Notes under the pieces: model-generated
Seen by the model: the letters and a program-made list of their open reading frames with translations, nothing else
The model's database searches: none
Told to the model about the DNA's origin: nothing
NCBI GenBank assembly: GCA_948144175.1
Contig: CANXME010002517.1
Span: 1,922,001 to 1,986,000 of the forward strand
Length of the DNA stretch: 64,000 nucleotides
From: Closterium sp. NIES-65
Lineage: Eukaryota > Streptophyta > Zygnematophyceae > Desmidiales > Closteriaceae
Direction: 5' to 3'
Part shown: positions 51,509-63,989 of the stretch, piece by piece
Numbering within the stretch: the stretch's first letter is position 1
Layout: every line of letters starts with the position of its first letter
Translations under genes and position numbers: made by a program

Positions 51509-54500
51509 TTGCGGAGCCAGATGCAGCCCCAGCGACGCCTGCGTGAGTCCCTCACGCCCCAGCAGCTGCGTGAGTGGTACGCTGGTTGGGGCTGTAGGGG
51601 TGGCGACGCTACTCCTACTTCCACTCCTGCTGCTTCTACTCGTGGTGGCGGCCAGATGCAGCTCCCGCGACCCTCTCGCGTGTCTCTCACGCCTCGCCAG
51701 CTTCGTGAGTGGTACGCTCAGAGTGGAGGGTCTCTCAGTGCTGTTCGCTGCTCTTACGTGATTCGCACTGGTACTCGGACTGGTCAGCCTTGTGGGACAC
51801 GTAGTCATACACAGTCCCGCTGCTTCGCCCGTCTGAGCGACGCCTGGCGTACCGTGTTTGGCGACGAGGCTGAGCTTCCCGACTGGGTGGAGTTGCTTAG
51901 GCAGAGGGTAGATATATATGCTCTTGACTATGATGCTATTCTCACTGCCATGTATGCATTGCCTACTAGTGCTGAACGTGCCGGTCACCTGTGCGTCCCG
52001 CCTGACCCAGGTATAGGACCTGCTGCTCTAGCTACTGGTGAGGCTGCTGCTCTGGGTGCTAGTGAGTCTCCTGCTCCAGGTACAGGTGCGGCTGCTGCTC
52101 TAGGTGCTAGTGAGTCTGCTTCCTCAGGTGCGGGTGAGGCTGCGCTCTCAGGTACCGCGTTGGCTTCGGCCTCCCTCACCTTTACACTTGACTCTGGGGC
52201 TTCTCGCTCCTTCTTTCGGGACCGCACCACACTCACGCCGCTTGGTCGGCCGGTTGCAGTCTCCCTGGCTGACCCCTCTGGGGGTCCTGTCCTCGCTCAC
52301 TTCTCCACTGTCCTCCCGTGTCCGGCTGCCCCCTCGGGCACCCTGTCTGGCCTGTACCTCCCCTCGTTCTCGACGAACTTGGTGAGTGGTGCAGACCTAC
52401 AGGATGCGGGGGTTCACCAGTTCACTCCTGCGAGTCAGCGGGTGACCCACTGCACGGACGCACGCACAGGCCGGCACCTGGCCACGTTCTCGCGTCGGCC
52501 GGGGTCGAGCCTCTACACCCTGACCACTAAGTCTCCTCCTGTCCCCGCGTCCGGTCAGGTAGCAGCGTCGGGTCAGGTGTTTGCTGCTGCGTCCAGGTCT
52601 GGTCCTGAGTCTGCCCCCTGTTCGTGTCGCCTCCTGTCTCACGAGACTCTTCTGTGGCACCACCGTCTAGGCCACCCCTCCTTGCCCCGTCTTCGGGGCA
52701 TGGCTTCCCGTGTCCTTGTCTCTGGTCTTCCCCAGTCTCTCCCTCCCCTTCCTTCGGGACCAGGACCTTCCTGTGTCCCCTGTGTCGAGGGGCGCCTCAG
52801 GGCTGCTCCTCACTCCTCCCAGTTTCCCCCGACAGAGGCTCCTCTGCAGACGCTTCACATGGACGTGTGGGGCCCGGCCCCCGTCCGTGGGCAGGGTCAC
52901 GAGCGCTACTTCCTGTTGGTGGTTGACGACTACTCGCGTTACACCTCAGTCTTCCCCTTGCGCAGCAAGGGTGCTGTCACTGAGGTGCTGATCGACTGGA
53001 TCCGCGAGGCTCGTCTCTAGCTCAGGAGGAGCTTCGGCTCGGACTTTCCTGTTCTGCGTCTGCACTCTGACCGAGGTGGGGAGTTCTCCTCTCGCCTTCT
53101 GCGAGACTACTGTCGTGCACAGGGGATCCGCCAGACCTTTACGCTTCCGGACTCTCCACAGCAAAATGGGATTGCTGAGCGCCGCATTGGCATGGTCATG
53201 GATGTCGCTCGTACGTCCATGATGCATGCGGCTGCCCCCCATTTTCTGTGGCCGTTTGCGGTTCGGTACGCGGCGCATCAGCTCAACCTTCACCCCAGGG
53301 TCTCTCGGCCCGCGATGTCCCCAGTGTTACTGTGGACGGGGAAGGTTGGCGATGCGTCTGCGTTCCGTGTCTGGGGATCTCGGGCGTTTGTCCGCGACTT
53401 GTCTGCGGACAAGCTGTCCCCTCGTGCTGCTCCCTGTGTCTTCCTTGGCTTCCCCCCTGACGCTCCAGGGTGGCAGTTCTACCACCCCTCCTCTCGTCGT
53501 GTTCTGTCCTCCCAGGACGTCACGTTCGACGAGTCAGTCCCCTTCTACCGCCTCTTCCCCTACCGTACTCCTTCCCTTCCCCCCCCACCGGACTTCCTGG
53601 TACCAGTTCCCCCCCCGGTAGACCCACTCCCCCCTCAGGTTCCTGCCCCTTCAGGTGTGTCCCAGGTAGACACGGTCGAGCCAGTCGAGGTTGCTGCTGA
53701 GTCTGGTCCTGCTGCGGGTGCTGAGCCTGGGGGTGCTGCTGCTGGGGGTGCTGAGCCTGGGGGTGCTGAGCCTGGGGGTGCGAGGCCGGGGGGTGCTAAG
53801 TCTTGGGGTGCTGAGCCGGGGGGTGCTGAGCCGGAGGGTGCAACGTCAGGAGCTGCTGAGCCTGGGGGTGCTGGGCCTGGAGGTGCGGAGCCTGCGCCTG
53901 CTGGACCTGGGGGCTCTCCGGTTCTTCCGTCTCGGCGGGAGCCGCTCTCTTCACAGGAGCTGCGCGAGTGGTTTGCTCGCCGCTGGAGGCGTGCTGCTGG
54001 AGCTGGAGCTTCTTCGCCTGCTGAGGGTGCTACCGGTCCCGGAGCTGCTCGGCCAGCGGGTTCTACTGGAGCTGGAGCTACTGAGTCTGGGGGTGCTGAG
54101 TCTGGAGCTGCTGAGCCTGGAGGTGCTGAGTCTGGAGCTGCTGAGCCTGGGGGTGCTACGTCTGGAGCTGCTGTGCCTGGGGGTGCTGAGTCTGGAGCTG
54201 CTGAGCCTGGGGTTTCTCCTGCTGCTGCGTCTCGCCGGGAGCCCCTCTCTCCACAGGAGCTGCGCGAGTGGTTTGCTCGCCGCTCGAGGAGTGCTGCTGG
54301 AGCTGGAGCTTCGTCGACCGTCGAGGGTGCTGGTGCTGCCGGTCCCGGAGCTGCTGGGCCTGCGGGTCCTACTGGAGCTGGAGCTGCTGAGGGTGTTGGT
54401 GCTGAGACTACTGCTGTCTGTCCTGGCGGTGGTTCTGCTGCTGGTGCTGCTGGAGGTCCTGCCGCTGGAGGTGTTGGTGGCGCTGGTGCTGTCGCTGAGG

Positions 54501-56785
54501 GTGCTGGTGCTGTCCCTGCTGAGTCTGGAGCTGCCGCGCGGCCTCGGCCGTACTTCGTTCCGCTCCTACAACAGGTTCTTGGTCTTTCTCCTTCGGTAGA
54601 GTGTCCACAGCCTGTCCAGTCGCAGTCACTGTTGGAGCCTTCCTCTCCTCTGCCTGCTCCCTCTCCTTACACTGGTCCTACTGGAGGTCTTGCTGAGCGT
54701 CGTGAGCCTGCGTCTCGTCCCGCGTCGCCGGTTCGTGCTGCTCGCGCTAGTGGTCGCGGTTCGCGTCAGCGTCCTCCTCCTGTCCCTGGCACGCACCGGA
54801 TGTCTCTGCGTCCGTCCACTGCTCCTCTGCGTGCCCCTTTGCCTTCTCCTCCTGAGTCCTCTCTTCCTGCGCTTGCCGACCCTGAGTCGGACTCTCTTCG
54901 CGCTGCCAGTCCTACTGTCACGCGTCTGCTTGCTACTGTCGTCACTGACCCCTCTTTTGAGTCCACTGCTGCGTCTGCTCTAGTCGCTGAGCTCGTTGAC
55001 TTTGCTGCTCGCTGTCGTCTCGACTACGCTGCTAGTCTTGTTGCTGAGTCTGCGTCTGTCTGTCCTCCGTCCGTCGGGGGTGAGTGTGCTCTTGGCACGG
55101 ACGTCCTAGAGGACAGGCAGGAGGAGTTACACTGTCTAGCGGCTGCTTCACCTCATCTCGCGTCTGTACTGCTTGCCCCTGAGGGAGACCCGGATGCACT
55201 AGACATCCCGACTCCGCGTTCTTACGCGGAGGCCGTAGAGGGTCCCTACTCCTCTCAGTGGCAGGCAACTATGGATGCAGAGATGGCTTCCTGGAAGTCC
55301 ACAGGCACCTACGTTGACGCGGTTCCCCCTCCTGGGGCGAACATCGTCAGTGGCATGTGGATCTTCAGGGTGAAGCGGCCGCCGGGCTCTCCACCTGTCT
55401 TCAAGGCACGGTACGTTGCTCGTGGCTTCAGTCAGCGGCAGGGAGTTGACTACTTTCAGACCTTCTCTCCCACCCCGAAGATGACCACTCTTCGGGTGCT
55501 GCTGCACATAGCCGCTCAGCGCGACTACGAGCTTCACTCTCTCGACTTCAGCACTGCGTTCCTGCAGGGTAGCCTGCACGAGGAGATCTGGCTGCGCCGT
55601 CCACCTGGCTTCACTGGGACTTTCCCTCCTGGCACCCAGTGGAGCCTCCGACGGCCAGTCTACGGTCTCCGCCAGGCACCGCGTGAGTGGCACGACACAC
55701 TGAGGACTACGCTTGCGGCTCTTGGGTTTGCTCCTTCTACTGCTGACCCGTCGCTGTTTCTGCGCACCGACACTTCACTGCCGCCGTTCTACATCCTCGT
55801 GTACGTCGACGACTTGGTCTTTGCCACAGCGGACACTGCTGGACTCGCCTACGTGAAGTCCGAACTGCTGAAGAGACACACGTGCACAGACCTGGGTGAA
55901 CTGCGCAGCTACCTTGGCTTGCAGATCACTCGGGACAGAGCACGCCGCACCATTACCTTGACTCAGTCACACATGGTGCAGCAGGTCCTTCAGCGCTTTG
56001 GCTTCACGTACTCCTCGCCTCAGGCCACTCCTCTGCCTACTCGCCACTCACTCTCAGCTCTGCCTTCGGATGAGTCCGTAGAGTCGAGTGGTCCGTATGC
56101 AGAGCTTGTTGGCTGCCTCATGTACCTGATGACCTGCACACGACCTGACCTTGCATACCCTCTGAGCATTCTTGCACGCTATGTTGCTCCTGGGAGACAC
56201 AGACCAGAGCACATGGCTGCAGCGAAGAGGGTATTGCGCTACCTGTGCAGTACGTCGGGCATGGGGCTTGTGCTTGGAGGGCGGAGTCCAGTGGTCCTTA
56301 CCGGCCACGCGGACGCTTCTTGGGCTGACGACCAGGCTACGCAGCGGTCGTCACAGGGTTACACCTTCAGCCTTGGTTCCGGCTCTGTCTCGTGGCGGTC
56401 TACTCGCTCGTCTTCGGTTCTCGGCTCCAGTTGTGAGGCTGAGATCTACGCCGGGGCCATGGCTGCACAGGAGCTTCGCTGGCTCACCTACCTGCTGACT
56501 GACCTTGGAGAGCCACCTCGTTCTCCTCCAGTGCTGTACGTAGACAACAAGGCCATGCTGGCCTTGTGTCGAGAGCAGCGCTTGGAGCACAGAACGAAGC
56601 ACATTGCTCTCCGCTACTTCCTTGCTCGTGAGCTGCAGCAGCGTGGTCAGTTGCGACTTGCGTACGTGGCCTCTGAGGCCAACACTGCTGATGTGTTCAC
56701 CAAGGCACTCGCGCCTTGTGACCATCAGCGCTTTTGCACCCAGCTGGGTCTTGTGCTTGTCTTGCCTCACTTGCTCTCCTCTTGA
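51509..56785 (+). pseudogene. Copia 2 Gag-Pol polyprotein with one in-frame stop
   Basis: Same layout as the copia 1 polyprotein: two LTPxQLREWYA motifs, LDSGAS protease, integrase, Gly/Ala/Glu linker with two LSxQELREWFA motifs, YVDD RT and RNase H. A TAG at 53018-53020 stands where copia 1 has CGG, between the integrase finger and the second catalytic Asp. Downstream the frame is open without further lesion to 56785. The linker differs from copia 1 in number and order of EPGGAESGA-type repeats. One nonsense codon probably makes it non-autonomous. Confidence 0.93.
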
Positions 56786-56991
56786 CTTCACTTGTACTGT
56801 GACATATATATATACCTGCTCTTGCTTGTCTAGTTTTATATATATGTCTGTACTCCTGCATGTGAACTGGCCTCTGGCCCTGCTCTTGTGCTCGGACTGT
56901 GTGGTGACTTTGTGATCCACCCTGAGCTTGCTTTGCTTTGCTTGACTGGTCTTGTGACCCCTTGTTCTCCCCCACTTTGCCTATGGGGGTG

Positions 56992-57124
56992 TGTCAAACA
57001 TTATATATGTTCTGCTTGTGTAGGCTACAGTGGGTTAGCCTATAGGGGGTACACAATTCTAGGGTTTCCTACTTGTACTCATTTTCACTGCTAGTTCATT
57101 CATTCCTGTTCGCTTATTCTCACA
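56992..57124 (+). repeat. Copia 2 3' LTR
   Basis: Reads as identical to the 5' LTR. Followed by AGAAG duplicate. Confidence 0.96.
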
Positions 57125-57129
57125 AGAAG

Positions 57130-57156
57130 CGCACTTAAGACTTATTGTTTCCAACA
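57130..57156 (-). repeat. Copia 4 3' LTR, remaining segment
   Basis: The last 27 bp of the split LTR, next to the polypurine tract at 57157-57170. Completes the 409-bp unit. Confidence 0.93.
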
Positions 57157-60100
57157 CTCCCCTTCGCTTCTGGAGTGTCGCTGCTGGTGACGTGGCCTTG
57201 TCCAGTCAGCAGCATGCAGTATTCGAACTTCTGCTTCCCGAGTTTCTTGGTCAAGTAATCGGCTGCCATCTCAGACGTGGGACAGTATGACAGATGGAGT
57301 TTCCCCTTTTCGATCTCGTCCTTCACGAAGAAATAGCGCAGGGCGATGTGTTTCGTCCTGTTTGCGAAGCCGTTCTTGTTGGCGATGCGAATTGCCGAAT
57401 GGTTGTCGCAGAACACGGTGAAGCTAGGTAACTCGGCTAGCTTCGCTTCTTCCAGTAGTTCGCGAAGGTAAAGTCCCTCCTTGGTGGCTGAGCAGAGTGC
57501 AATATATTCTGCTTCTGCTGAAGACAATGCGATTAACTCCTGCTTACTCGAGTGCCAGGAGATAGGACCGATAGGTTCAAGGCGGTAGACATAGCCGGTG
57601 CGTGAGCGCCTGTTATCGGTGTCGCCGGCGTGATCGGCGTCGACGTAGCCGATTAGCTTGGTCGATGTAGTTACGCTTTTGTGATAAGTTAGTCCGATCG
57701 TCGCGGTACTGACGAAGTAGTGGAGAGCACGATCGAGTTCCGCCAGATGCTCTGCTTTAGGCCTCTTGAGATAGGTGGCAAGCTGGCTCGCGGAGTAGGA
57801 TAGATCAGGGCGGCATGTGACTGCTGCAAAGAGGAGACATCCGAGTTTCTTCTGATAGTCGCGTATGCCGGCGGGCTTGAGTAGAGTAGATTGCCCCTTT
57901 TCGGTTCCTGACGTGTAGCGGTAAGGCGTGGAGATGGCGCTTGGTGTGAGGCCGAAGCGTTTCGCGATAGTATCGGCGTACTTCTCGGCGCTTAGATAAA
58001 TTGCGTTTTCTTCTTCGCGGATGTTGAGCTTGAGGTACTGCGTAACCGTGGAGGAGACCGTGAGCGTGAGGTCATTCTGAAGCTCCCCTTCAAACCACGT
58101 GACGATGCCGTCGGTTGACCCAATGTAGAGGAGATCGTCTACGTAGACAATTAGGAGAACGTAGTCGCTTCCCTTTGTTAGGCGATACATGCCTTGGTCA
58201 TGCGGGAGTTGTTTGAAACCAATGCGGATGAGGCGGGCGTGAAACCAATCCTTGGTACTGCTACCACAGTCGCGGTGCCTGCTTGATCCCGTAGAGCGAT
58301 TTTAGCAGTTGACAGACTCGGTTAGGTTCGCCGTGGGACCCGTGCGGGAGTTTGACGAAGATTTTTGCATCCACGGGTGCGTAGAGAAATGCATTTGCGA
58401 CGTCGATTTGTCGCAATTTCTTTTTCTTCATGGCGGCGACGACGATGAGGATTCGAAGTGAGGTGTGACGGCTGACTGGAGCGAAGGTTTCGGTGTAATC
58501 TCTTCCGTGCTCCTGGTCAAAGCCGCGTACGACCCAGCGAGCTTTGAATTTGTCGATGGTGCCGTCAGCTTTCGTCTTCACACGGAAGACCCACTTCCCG
58601 GTAAGGATAGTCTTGTTTTGTGCTACGCCGATGGGAACGATTTTCCAGGTGTTGCGCTCCTCCAGTGCCTTCAGTTCTTTGTCCATGGCTTCACGCCATT
58701 TCTCCCTGTGTTCCCCCCCACAGCCTGCTGAACCGTCGCAGGCTCCTTAGGAATGCCGGCGCCATGGACTGCGGTGACGAGACCAAGGATTTGCAGCCCA
58801 GTCTGTGAGTATCGAGGGAGTTCTGGATCCTCGGGATAAGCTGCTTCGTCTCCCGCTTCTGGGTCGGGTATGAAATTTGGCCCTACCCTTTCTGCTTCGT
58901 TGGTGTTGACTGTCGCAGGTGTTACGTAACCAGTGTCGGCGAAGTGATAGAAGACTTCGGCGTTGTTACTTTCGCGGGGATTATCCTCATCCATGGGCAC
59001 GTCGACGGAGCAGTATGGGAGAGGTCCGGCTTCCTCCGAGGCGTTGTCGACGTTCTGTTCATCCCAGTCCGTTTCGTCCGCTGCTGAGGCAAAGGCTCGG
59101 TCACCACGAAAGCCAACTGTGGGGTCCTGATTCTCGTGCAAGTTGGCGAGGTACGTCTGAAGTGTGAGTCTTTCGTAGAAGATCACGTCACGTGCTGCTA
59201 CTGTTTCCTTTGTGTGGACGTCGAAGATTCTCCATGCGTTGTAATTTTTCTCGATGCCGAGGTGTAGTCCCCACTGTGCCCGTTGCAAAAATCTTCCCGC
59301 TCGTGCTTCTGGGGGCCTGTACTGTACCATGCACCCGAAAACTCGTAACATTTTTGTGCTGCCCTGCTTCCCTGTCCACAGCAGGCGTGGTGACGCATTG
59401 TTCGGGAGTGACGACGATGAAAGCAAGTTGTGCAGCATGACAGCGTGGTCCATTGCTGCAGGCCACTGGTGGTTGGGTAGTCGCATGCCACGCAACAGTT
59501 TGCGCATGCTGTTCTGCAGAGTCCTGTTCATACGTTCTGCGACGCCTTGCTGCTGATGGGCGTAGGGAAGGGAAAGGAGTTGCTTGATTCCCCGTTCCGC
59601 CAGGTACTGCTTGAAGCGCTGAGAGGTATACTCTCCTCCTCCGTCTGACTGAAAGCTATTTAGTTTAGCTCCCGATTCCCTCTCTGCTACCAATAGCCAG
59701 GCTGCGAAGGCTGCGAGCGTCATGTCGCGGCTGGGTAGGTTACGATGCCAGACGTATCAAGTGGCGGCGTCGATGAAGGTGATGGTGTAGTTGTAGGTGA
59801 CTTGTCCTGGTTCACGATTGTAGAGTATGTCGCTGTAGACCTTTTCGAGTGGTGCGTATACTGGAGCGCTAGGGTTGTGATGTGGAGTTAACGGTCGATG
59901 AGGTAAGTCAGCTTCGGGACATATGAGACAAGTCCTTCGTGCCTTCTGGAGTTCTCTGCCGTCAGTTAGAAGTAGAGAGTCTTTGTCAAGGACTCCTGCT
60001 CTTATCGTGTTATTCAAAACCGTGTTGCTTGGATGTCCTGTGCGTGCATGCCAGATCTCTTCAGAGGCGCGGTGTCCGGGTGAATGCTGATATGCTTCGG

Positions 60101-61469
60101 AGTTGGAGTAAAAGCTGGCGACGAGGTTGGCGCTTCGGTGGACTTCACGTTGAGTCGGATTCAGCTGTTGCGCGGGTGTTGGTGGTGCTTCGTCGACTGT
60201 GACTGGTGTCGTTGTTCCTGTTGCTGCTGATGTTGTTGCTGCTGCCGATGTTGTTGCTGCTGCCGATGTTGTTGCTGCTGCCGATGTTGTTGCTGCTGCC
60301 GATGTTGTTGCTTCTGCCGATGTTGTTGTCTCTGCTTCTTGTTGAATCGTTGCTAACGCTCTAGTTCGTTCTGCTTCAGGGATAGTGTGGGAGTACCAGA
60401 AACCTCCCGGGCTGAAGTCGGGGTCGAGATCCGGAGGGTGTGTCCAATTAGCAAAGTTCACAATGGCGTCGCTGTCTGCAGTGCCGAGGTCGGGGACGAA
60501 GTCGAGGACGAAGACGTTGTTCTTCAGCACTGCCTTCCCGATGTAGAGACCGCCTCTCCCGTGGTAAAGCTTGAACTCCTGGGTTGTGCTGTCGGCTTCA
60601 AGATGAATTCCTTTCGCCATTAACTGGCTCACACTCAGTAAGTTATAGCCGAGTCCTTCAGCGATGAGTACCTTAGACATGTTCAGTATGACGTTTGTTT
60701 CTCTTGACTGAAGCTGTACCACTCCTTGTCTTCGTGTGCGCAGGTTTTGATTGTTGGCAACCGTGATGATCACTTCTCGTTGGAGTCGATGTTCGCGTTG
60801 CACGAAACGCCCGGACGAGCACATGTGTTGTCCGCAGCAACTGTCCAAGAACCAGGTGTCTTGGCCAGACGGTTCACTTTGAGCGATGGCGGCGTAAGTG
60901 GGATTTGGGTGGAGTGATTCGCGACGAGGCGTCCTGTTGTCGAGCTCCTCTTCCAGTGAGTAATGGGGTGGTGACTCTGTTATGCAAGAGTCGTTTATCT
61001 TGACCATGCAGTTGATTATATTTCGTGCTCCTTGTGCAGGTTGTCCAGTTGAGGTCGTTGAAGCTTGAATCGTGGTTGTCGAGCTTGCTTGTGTCGAAGC
61101 AACTTGGGTGCTCGAAGGCTGCAGTTGTCGCTGTGGTGTTGTCTGACGAGACGGGCAGTGCGTGCGTGGGTGTCCTGATGTCTTGCAGATGTGACAAAAC
61201 GGAGGTACTAGCTTCGGCTGTTGCTGTCGATTGTTGAAGTTGTTGTGTCGTCGCTGAGTATGGAAGGCAAACTCCGGTGCTGATGCTTTTTTCTTGTGTC
61301 TTTCTTCTTGCAGGTCCATATCCTGCTGCTCGGCGTGAATTTCGGCGCTGAGTGCCGCTTCGGAGATCCTCCCGTGTGCTCGGAGAATTGCTTTGGTGGC
61401 GCGCCACTGAGGACCGAGGCCACCGATGACGACTGTTACGAAGGCGTCTTCAGAGATTGACCCTCCGCA
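57157..61469 (-). pseudogene. Copia 4 pol: protease, integrase, RT, RNase H (broken)
   Basis: The zinc knuckle CHICKTSGHPRTHC and protease WFLDSCCGQHM (D-S-C where D-S-G is usual) precede an integrase. A TGA at 59757-59759 cuts it between FIDAAT and YVWHRNL. The catalytic core has FQSDGGGEYTS and QQQGVAERMNRTL. A frameshift lies at the C7 run 58713-58719, before the RT start REKWREAMDKEL. Another lies near 58255, after KQAPRLW. The last frame (58190-57135) holds the YVDD box, RNase H (YVDADHAGDTD, SSAEAEYIAL, CDNHSAI) and runs into the LTR. It is clearly inactive. Confidence 0.92.
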
Positions 61470-62300
61470 TCAAAGAAGCTTATCGCGCAATTCGCGACAT
61501 CGGCTGATATACGCCAACCCCTTTTCTCCTGGTTTCATTTCGACTGTTGTCAACTGCGCCATTAACCTGCTCTGGTTTACACTGTCTGTTGCCTGGTACA
61601 GGTTCTTCAGATGGCCGTACGCGAGTTCCGCCGAGTTGCCGAAGTTCCGGTAAGAGCGAATGTTCTGCTGCTGGGTTGGTGTGATGTTTCTCAGTAGAAT
61701 AGTATACGCCATCATGGATTGATACGTATACTGCTGCTTTTCATACTGTGTCCCGTTTGCTGGATACTGCAGGGATCCGTCGAAGAAGCCGAGTATCTGC
61801 GCGCCCTCCATCATCAACTCGAATTCAAAGGACCAGGTAAAGAAGTCCTTTCCGTCGAAAGGTCTTCATGTCTGTAGTTTCAGAACATGCGCGAACTGCG
61901 ACTGAACTTGTAAAGCATCCATTGGTTTGTCTTGCGCAGGTGGAGGTTGAGGCAGGAAGCTAATCGATCCGCGTTCGTACGGGGCGAAGGTGGGTTGCTG
62001 CTGTTGATTCCCTCGCGCGTATGACGACCCGTCAAGGCTCATGGGTGCCGCTCCGTTGTTGCTGTTGTGTGTTTGTGCAGGTCCCGACTGTTGGTGTTGC
62101 TCGTAGAAGGACATGAAGGAGAAGAATTTCTCCATCATGTTCTGGTCGAAGTCAGAAGGGTGATTCGTGGGCGTCTCGGTTGACGTTCCCCTTGGTCTTG
62201 CTGTCGTGCCTTCCTCTGTCTGCAGGCCAGAGGCTGGTGGTGGAGTGGGAGTAGTGCCCGAGGAGCCATTAGGAGAGCTCCTTTCCTTGTTTGTTGCCAT
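61470..62300 (-). pseudogene. Copia 4 gag (broken)
   Basis: It opens with MATNKERSSPNGSSG, a Pro/Thr/Gln-rich region, then a copia Gag domain (FDGKDFFTWSFEFELMMEG, LTTVEMKPGEKGLAYISR). In-frame TGA codons at 61866-61868 and 61470-61472 interrupt it. Beyond the second, the same frame continues (CGGSISEDAFVTVVIGGLG) into the zinc-knuckle region at about 61190. Confidence 0.88.
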
Positions 62301-62357
62301 GTCTTGAAAATGATTTTAAAGGAAGTTCAGAGTTTTCCTCTGTCTGCTCTCATACCA

Positions 62358-62766
62358 TGTTGGGCTGAAAAGCCCTTAGGATCTTTGCAGGGGATGACTC
62401 TTGGGTAGAAACTTGTAATAGCGGAAGCGTTTAATGAGGATTGTGAACCGACCTTGCACTGGTGTGTGAGAGCAAAGTGGATTATATATAAGAGTACAGG
62501 GAATACGAATAGATAGATAACTGTATTGCTGTTGCGGTTCGATATAGTGCGACTCGGGCAACTGCTCTGTAACGAGTCAGTTGTGTGTCCTTAACTGTCG
62601 CGCTGTAATTGTCGAGTCAAAGGTCGCTGACCTTTGACTTTCTCGTAACCTCCAGGCGGTTACTCTAACCTCCGAGGTTGACTCGATGCTTCGATTGGGA
62701 CTACTTCGCTTGGTGCCTTGGATTTTGGCACGACAGAAGCGCACTTAAGACTTATTGTTTCCAACA
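62358..62766 (-). repeat. Copia 4 5' LTR (right, minus strand)
   Basis: 409 bp, starts TGTTGGAAACAATAAGTC on the minus strand. TATATATAA box. Contains the perfect hairpin GTCAAAGGTC / GACCTTTGAC. Confidence 0.95.
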
Positions 62767-63989
62767 TTCTTCACCTCCGGGGTCAGGTGCCCGCGGTACG
62801 AATCGAGGACGACCAGAGCCTTGCGGGGACGGACTCCGAAATTAGGGTTGATGTACGGCTTCACCGCCCCGTCCAGCCACTGAATGACCCCGTCAGCGTC
62901 CATCGAACCGTTGGGATGGACCCCCACGTGGATATCTGCACAACATAAAAACCACGATGTTAGTTACCGTACGCTTATTACCTGATATGAACATGCCACC
63001 GCGTAATCGACGTGTGCTTCATACCTGAAGGAAAATCTCCTTTGGGGACGGCCTTCCTTTTGAAGAAGACCCACGTCTTCAACTTCTCCCCGCTGGCGGT
63101 GCAGGCGAGCATCACGGTAACCCGCTCTTTCTGGTAGCCGCCGCTGCGGACGGGCACGGAGCGCGAGCCAACCTCTTCAACGGTGCGTTCAGATGGCATC
63201 TCGAGCCAAAGGGGCGTCTGGTCCACGGCAGGTCGATCTTGTACTGGCGGCGGGAGTGACGCACGTACGTCCAGAAGCTCTTGACATCACTCTCGCAGTC
63301 TGGGACACGGGATGGGAGGAACAGAAAGCAGAAACACAGAGTGAGAGCCGTGAATAGACGGTTCATACAAACAACAACACCACCAAATAACTCACTTGAC
63401 GAGAGCTTCTGGCCGACCCGGGTCTTCGCTCTGGTCGTCAGGTTCCAGCGGCGGCGAAAGCGCTGAGTCCACCGCTGAGATCCGGCCCACTTTCACCTGG
63501 GTGTAACTCTTTCATCACCTCGTGCGACCACTTCTGCAGTTATGCGATCGAGACGGCGAGGCACTTCTTGCGGTGGGCAAGAAACCTCCGGTACACCTTC
63601 GCTTCCATATCGCGATACCACGAGCTCCTTCCGCGGCCGTGCAGGCGACAGCGTGCACCGTGCGCGCCCTCAAGCTCAGCCTTGCGGTTCTTCCACTCCG
63701 TGAGACACCTTCGGGAGATGCCGGATTCGCGAGACATGCGCCGCACACTCATCTCCCCGTTTTCGAGCTTCATAACCCATTCCAGCTTCTCATGCAAGGT
63801 GTAGGAATTGCGCCTATGCTTTGTCAGCTTGTGCCTGGGGGAGGGAGGACGGGCATCACGATTAACGCGAGATGGGTGGGGCCTTTTTTTATTCGGAGGG
63901 GGGAAGGAGGGAATTGGAAGGTGCTCGGGGAGACCGTCAGCAGCCCAGAACTCCACGTCGTCGTCTGCACCGGTTGCGGATTCGTCCAA
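62767..63989 (-). pseudogene. pogo-like transposase, 5' part (DNA-binding and DDE core, decayed)
   Basis: The first reading (63989-63540) has an acidic start and a helix-turn-helix region (YTLHEKLEWVMKLENGEMS, then SRESGISRRCLTEWKNRK). A TAA stops it at 63540-63542. Recognisable sequence continues out of frame (RFRRRWNLTTRAKTRVGQK near 63420). The DDE core follows: VDQTPLWLEMPSERTVEE, VTVMLACTASGEKLKTWVFF, then, after an intron (about 63025-62941), ALVVLDSYRGHLTPEVK. A frameshift near 63227 separates the pieces. The Asp residues of DQTP and VLDSYRGHL match the first two catalytic positions of the pogo/Tigger DDE_1 family. The copy is not functional. Confidence 0.8.

Larger units (their letters stand above)
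50168..57124 (+). mobile_element. Copia 2: sister of copia 1, inserted in the copia 4 LTR
   Basis: 133-bp LTRs at 50168-50300 and 56992-57124 appear identical and are flanked by AGAAG (50163-50167 and 57125-57129). The uninterrupted target is preserved in the other copia 4 LTR at 62735-62745, which confirms the insertion. Same family as copia 1, differing by one LTR indel and a longer leader array. Confidence 0.97.
49786..62766 (-). mobile_element. Copia 4: minus-strand Ty1/copia element with copia 2 inside its LTR
   Basis: LTRs of 409 bp: right 62358-62766, and left 49786-57156 split by copia 2. Both start TGTTGG and end CCAACA, appear identical, and are flanked by TTCTT (49781-49785 and 62767-62771). 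The primer-binding region (TGGTATGAGAGC on the minus strand) abuts the right LTR. The polypurine tract AAGCGAAGGGGAG abuts the left one. Internal reading frames are broken several times. Confidence 0.96.
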
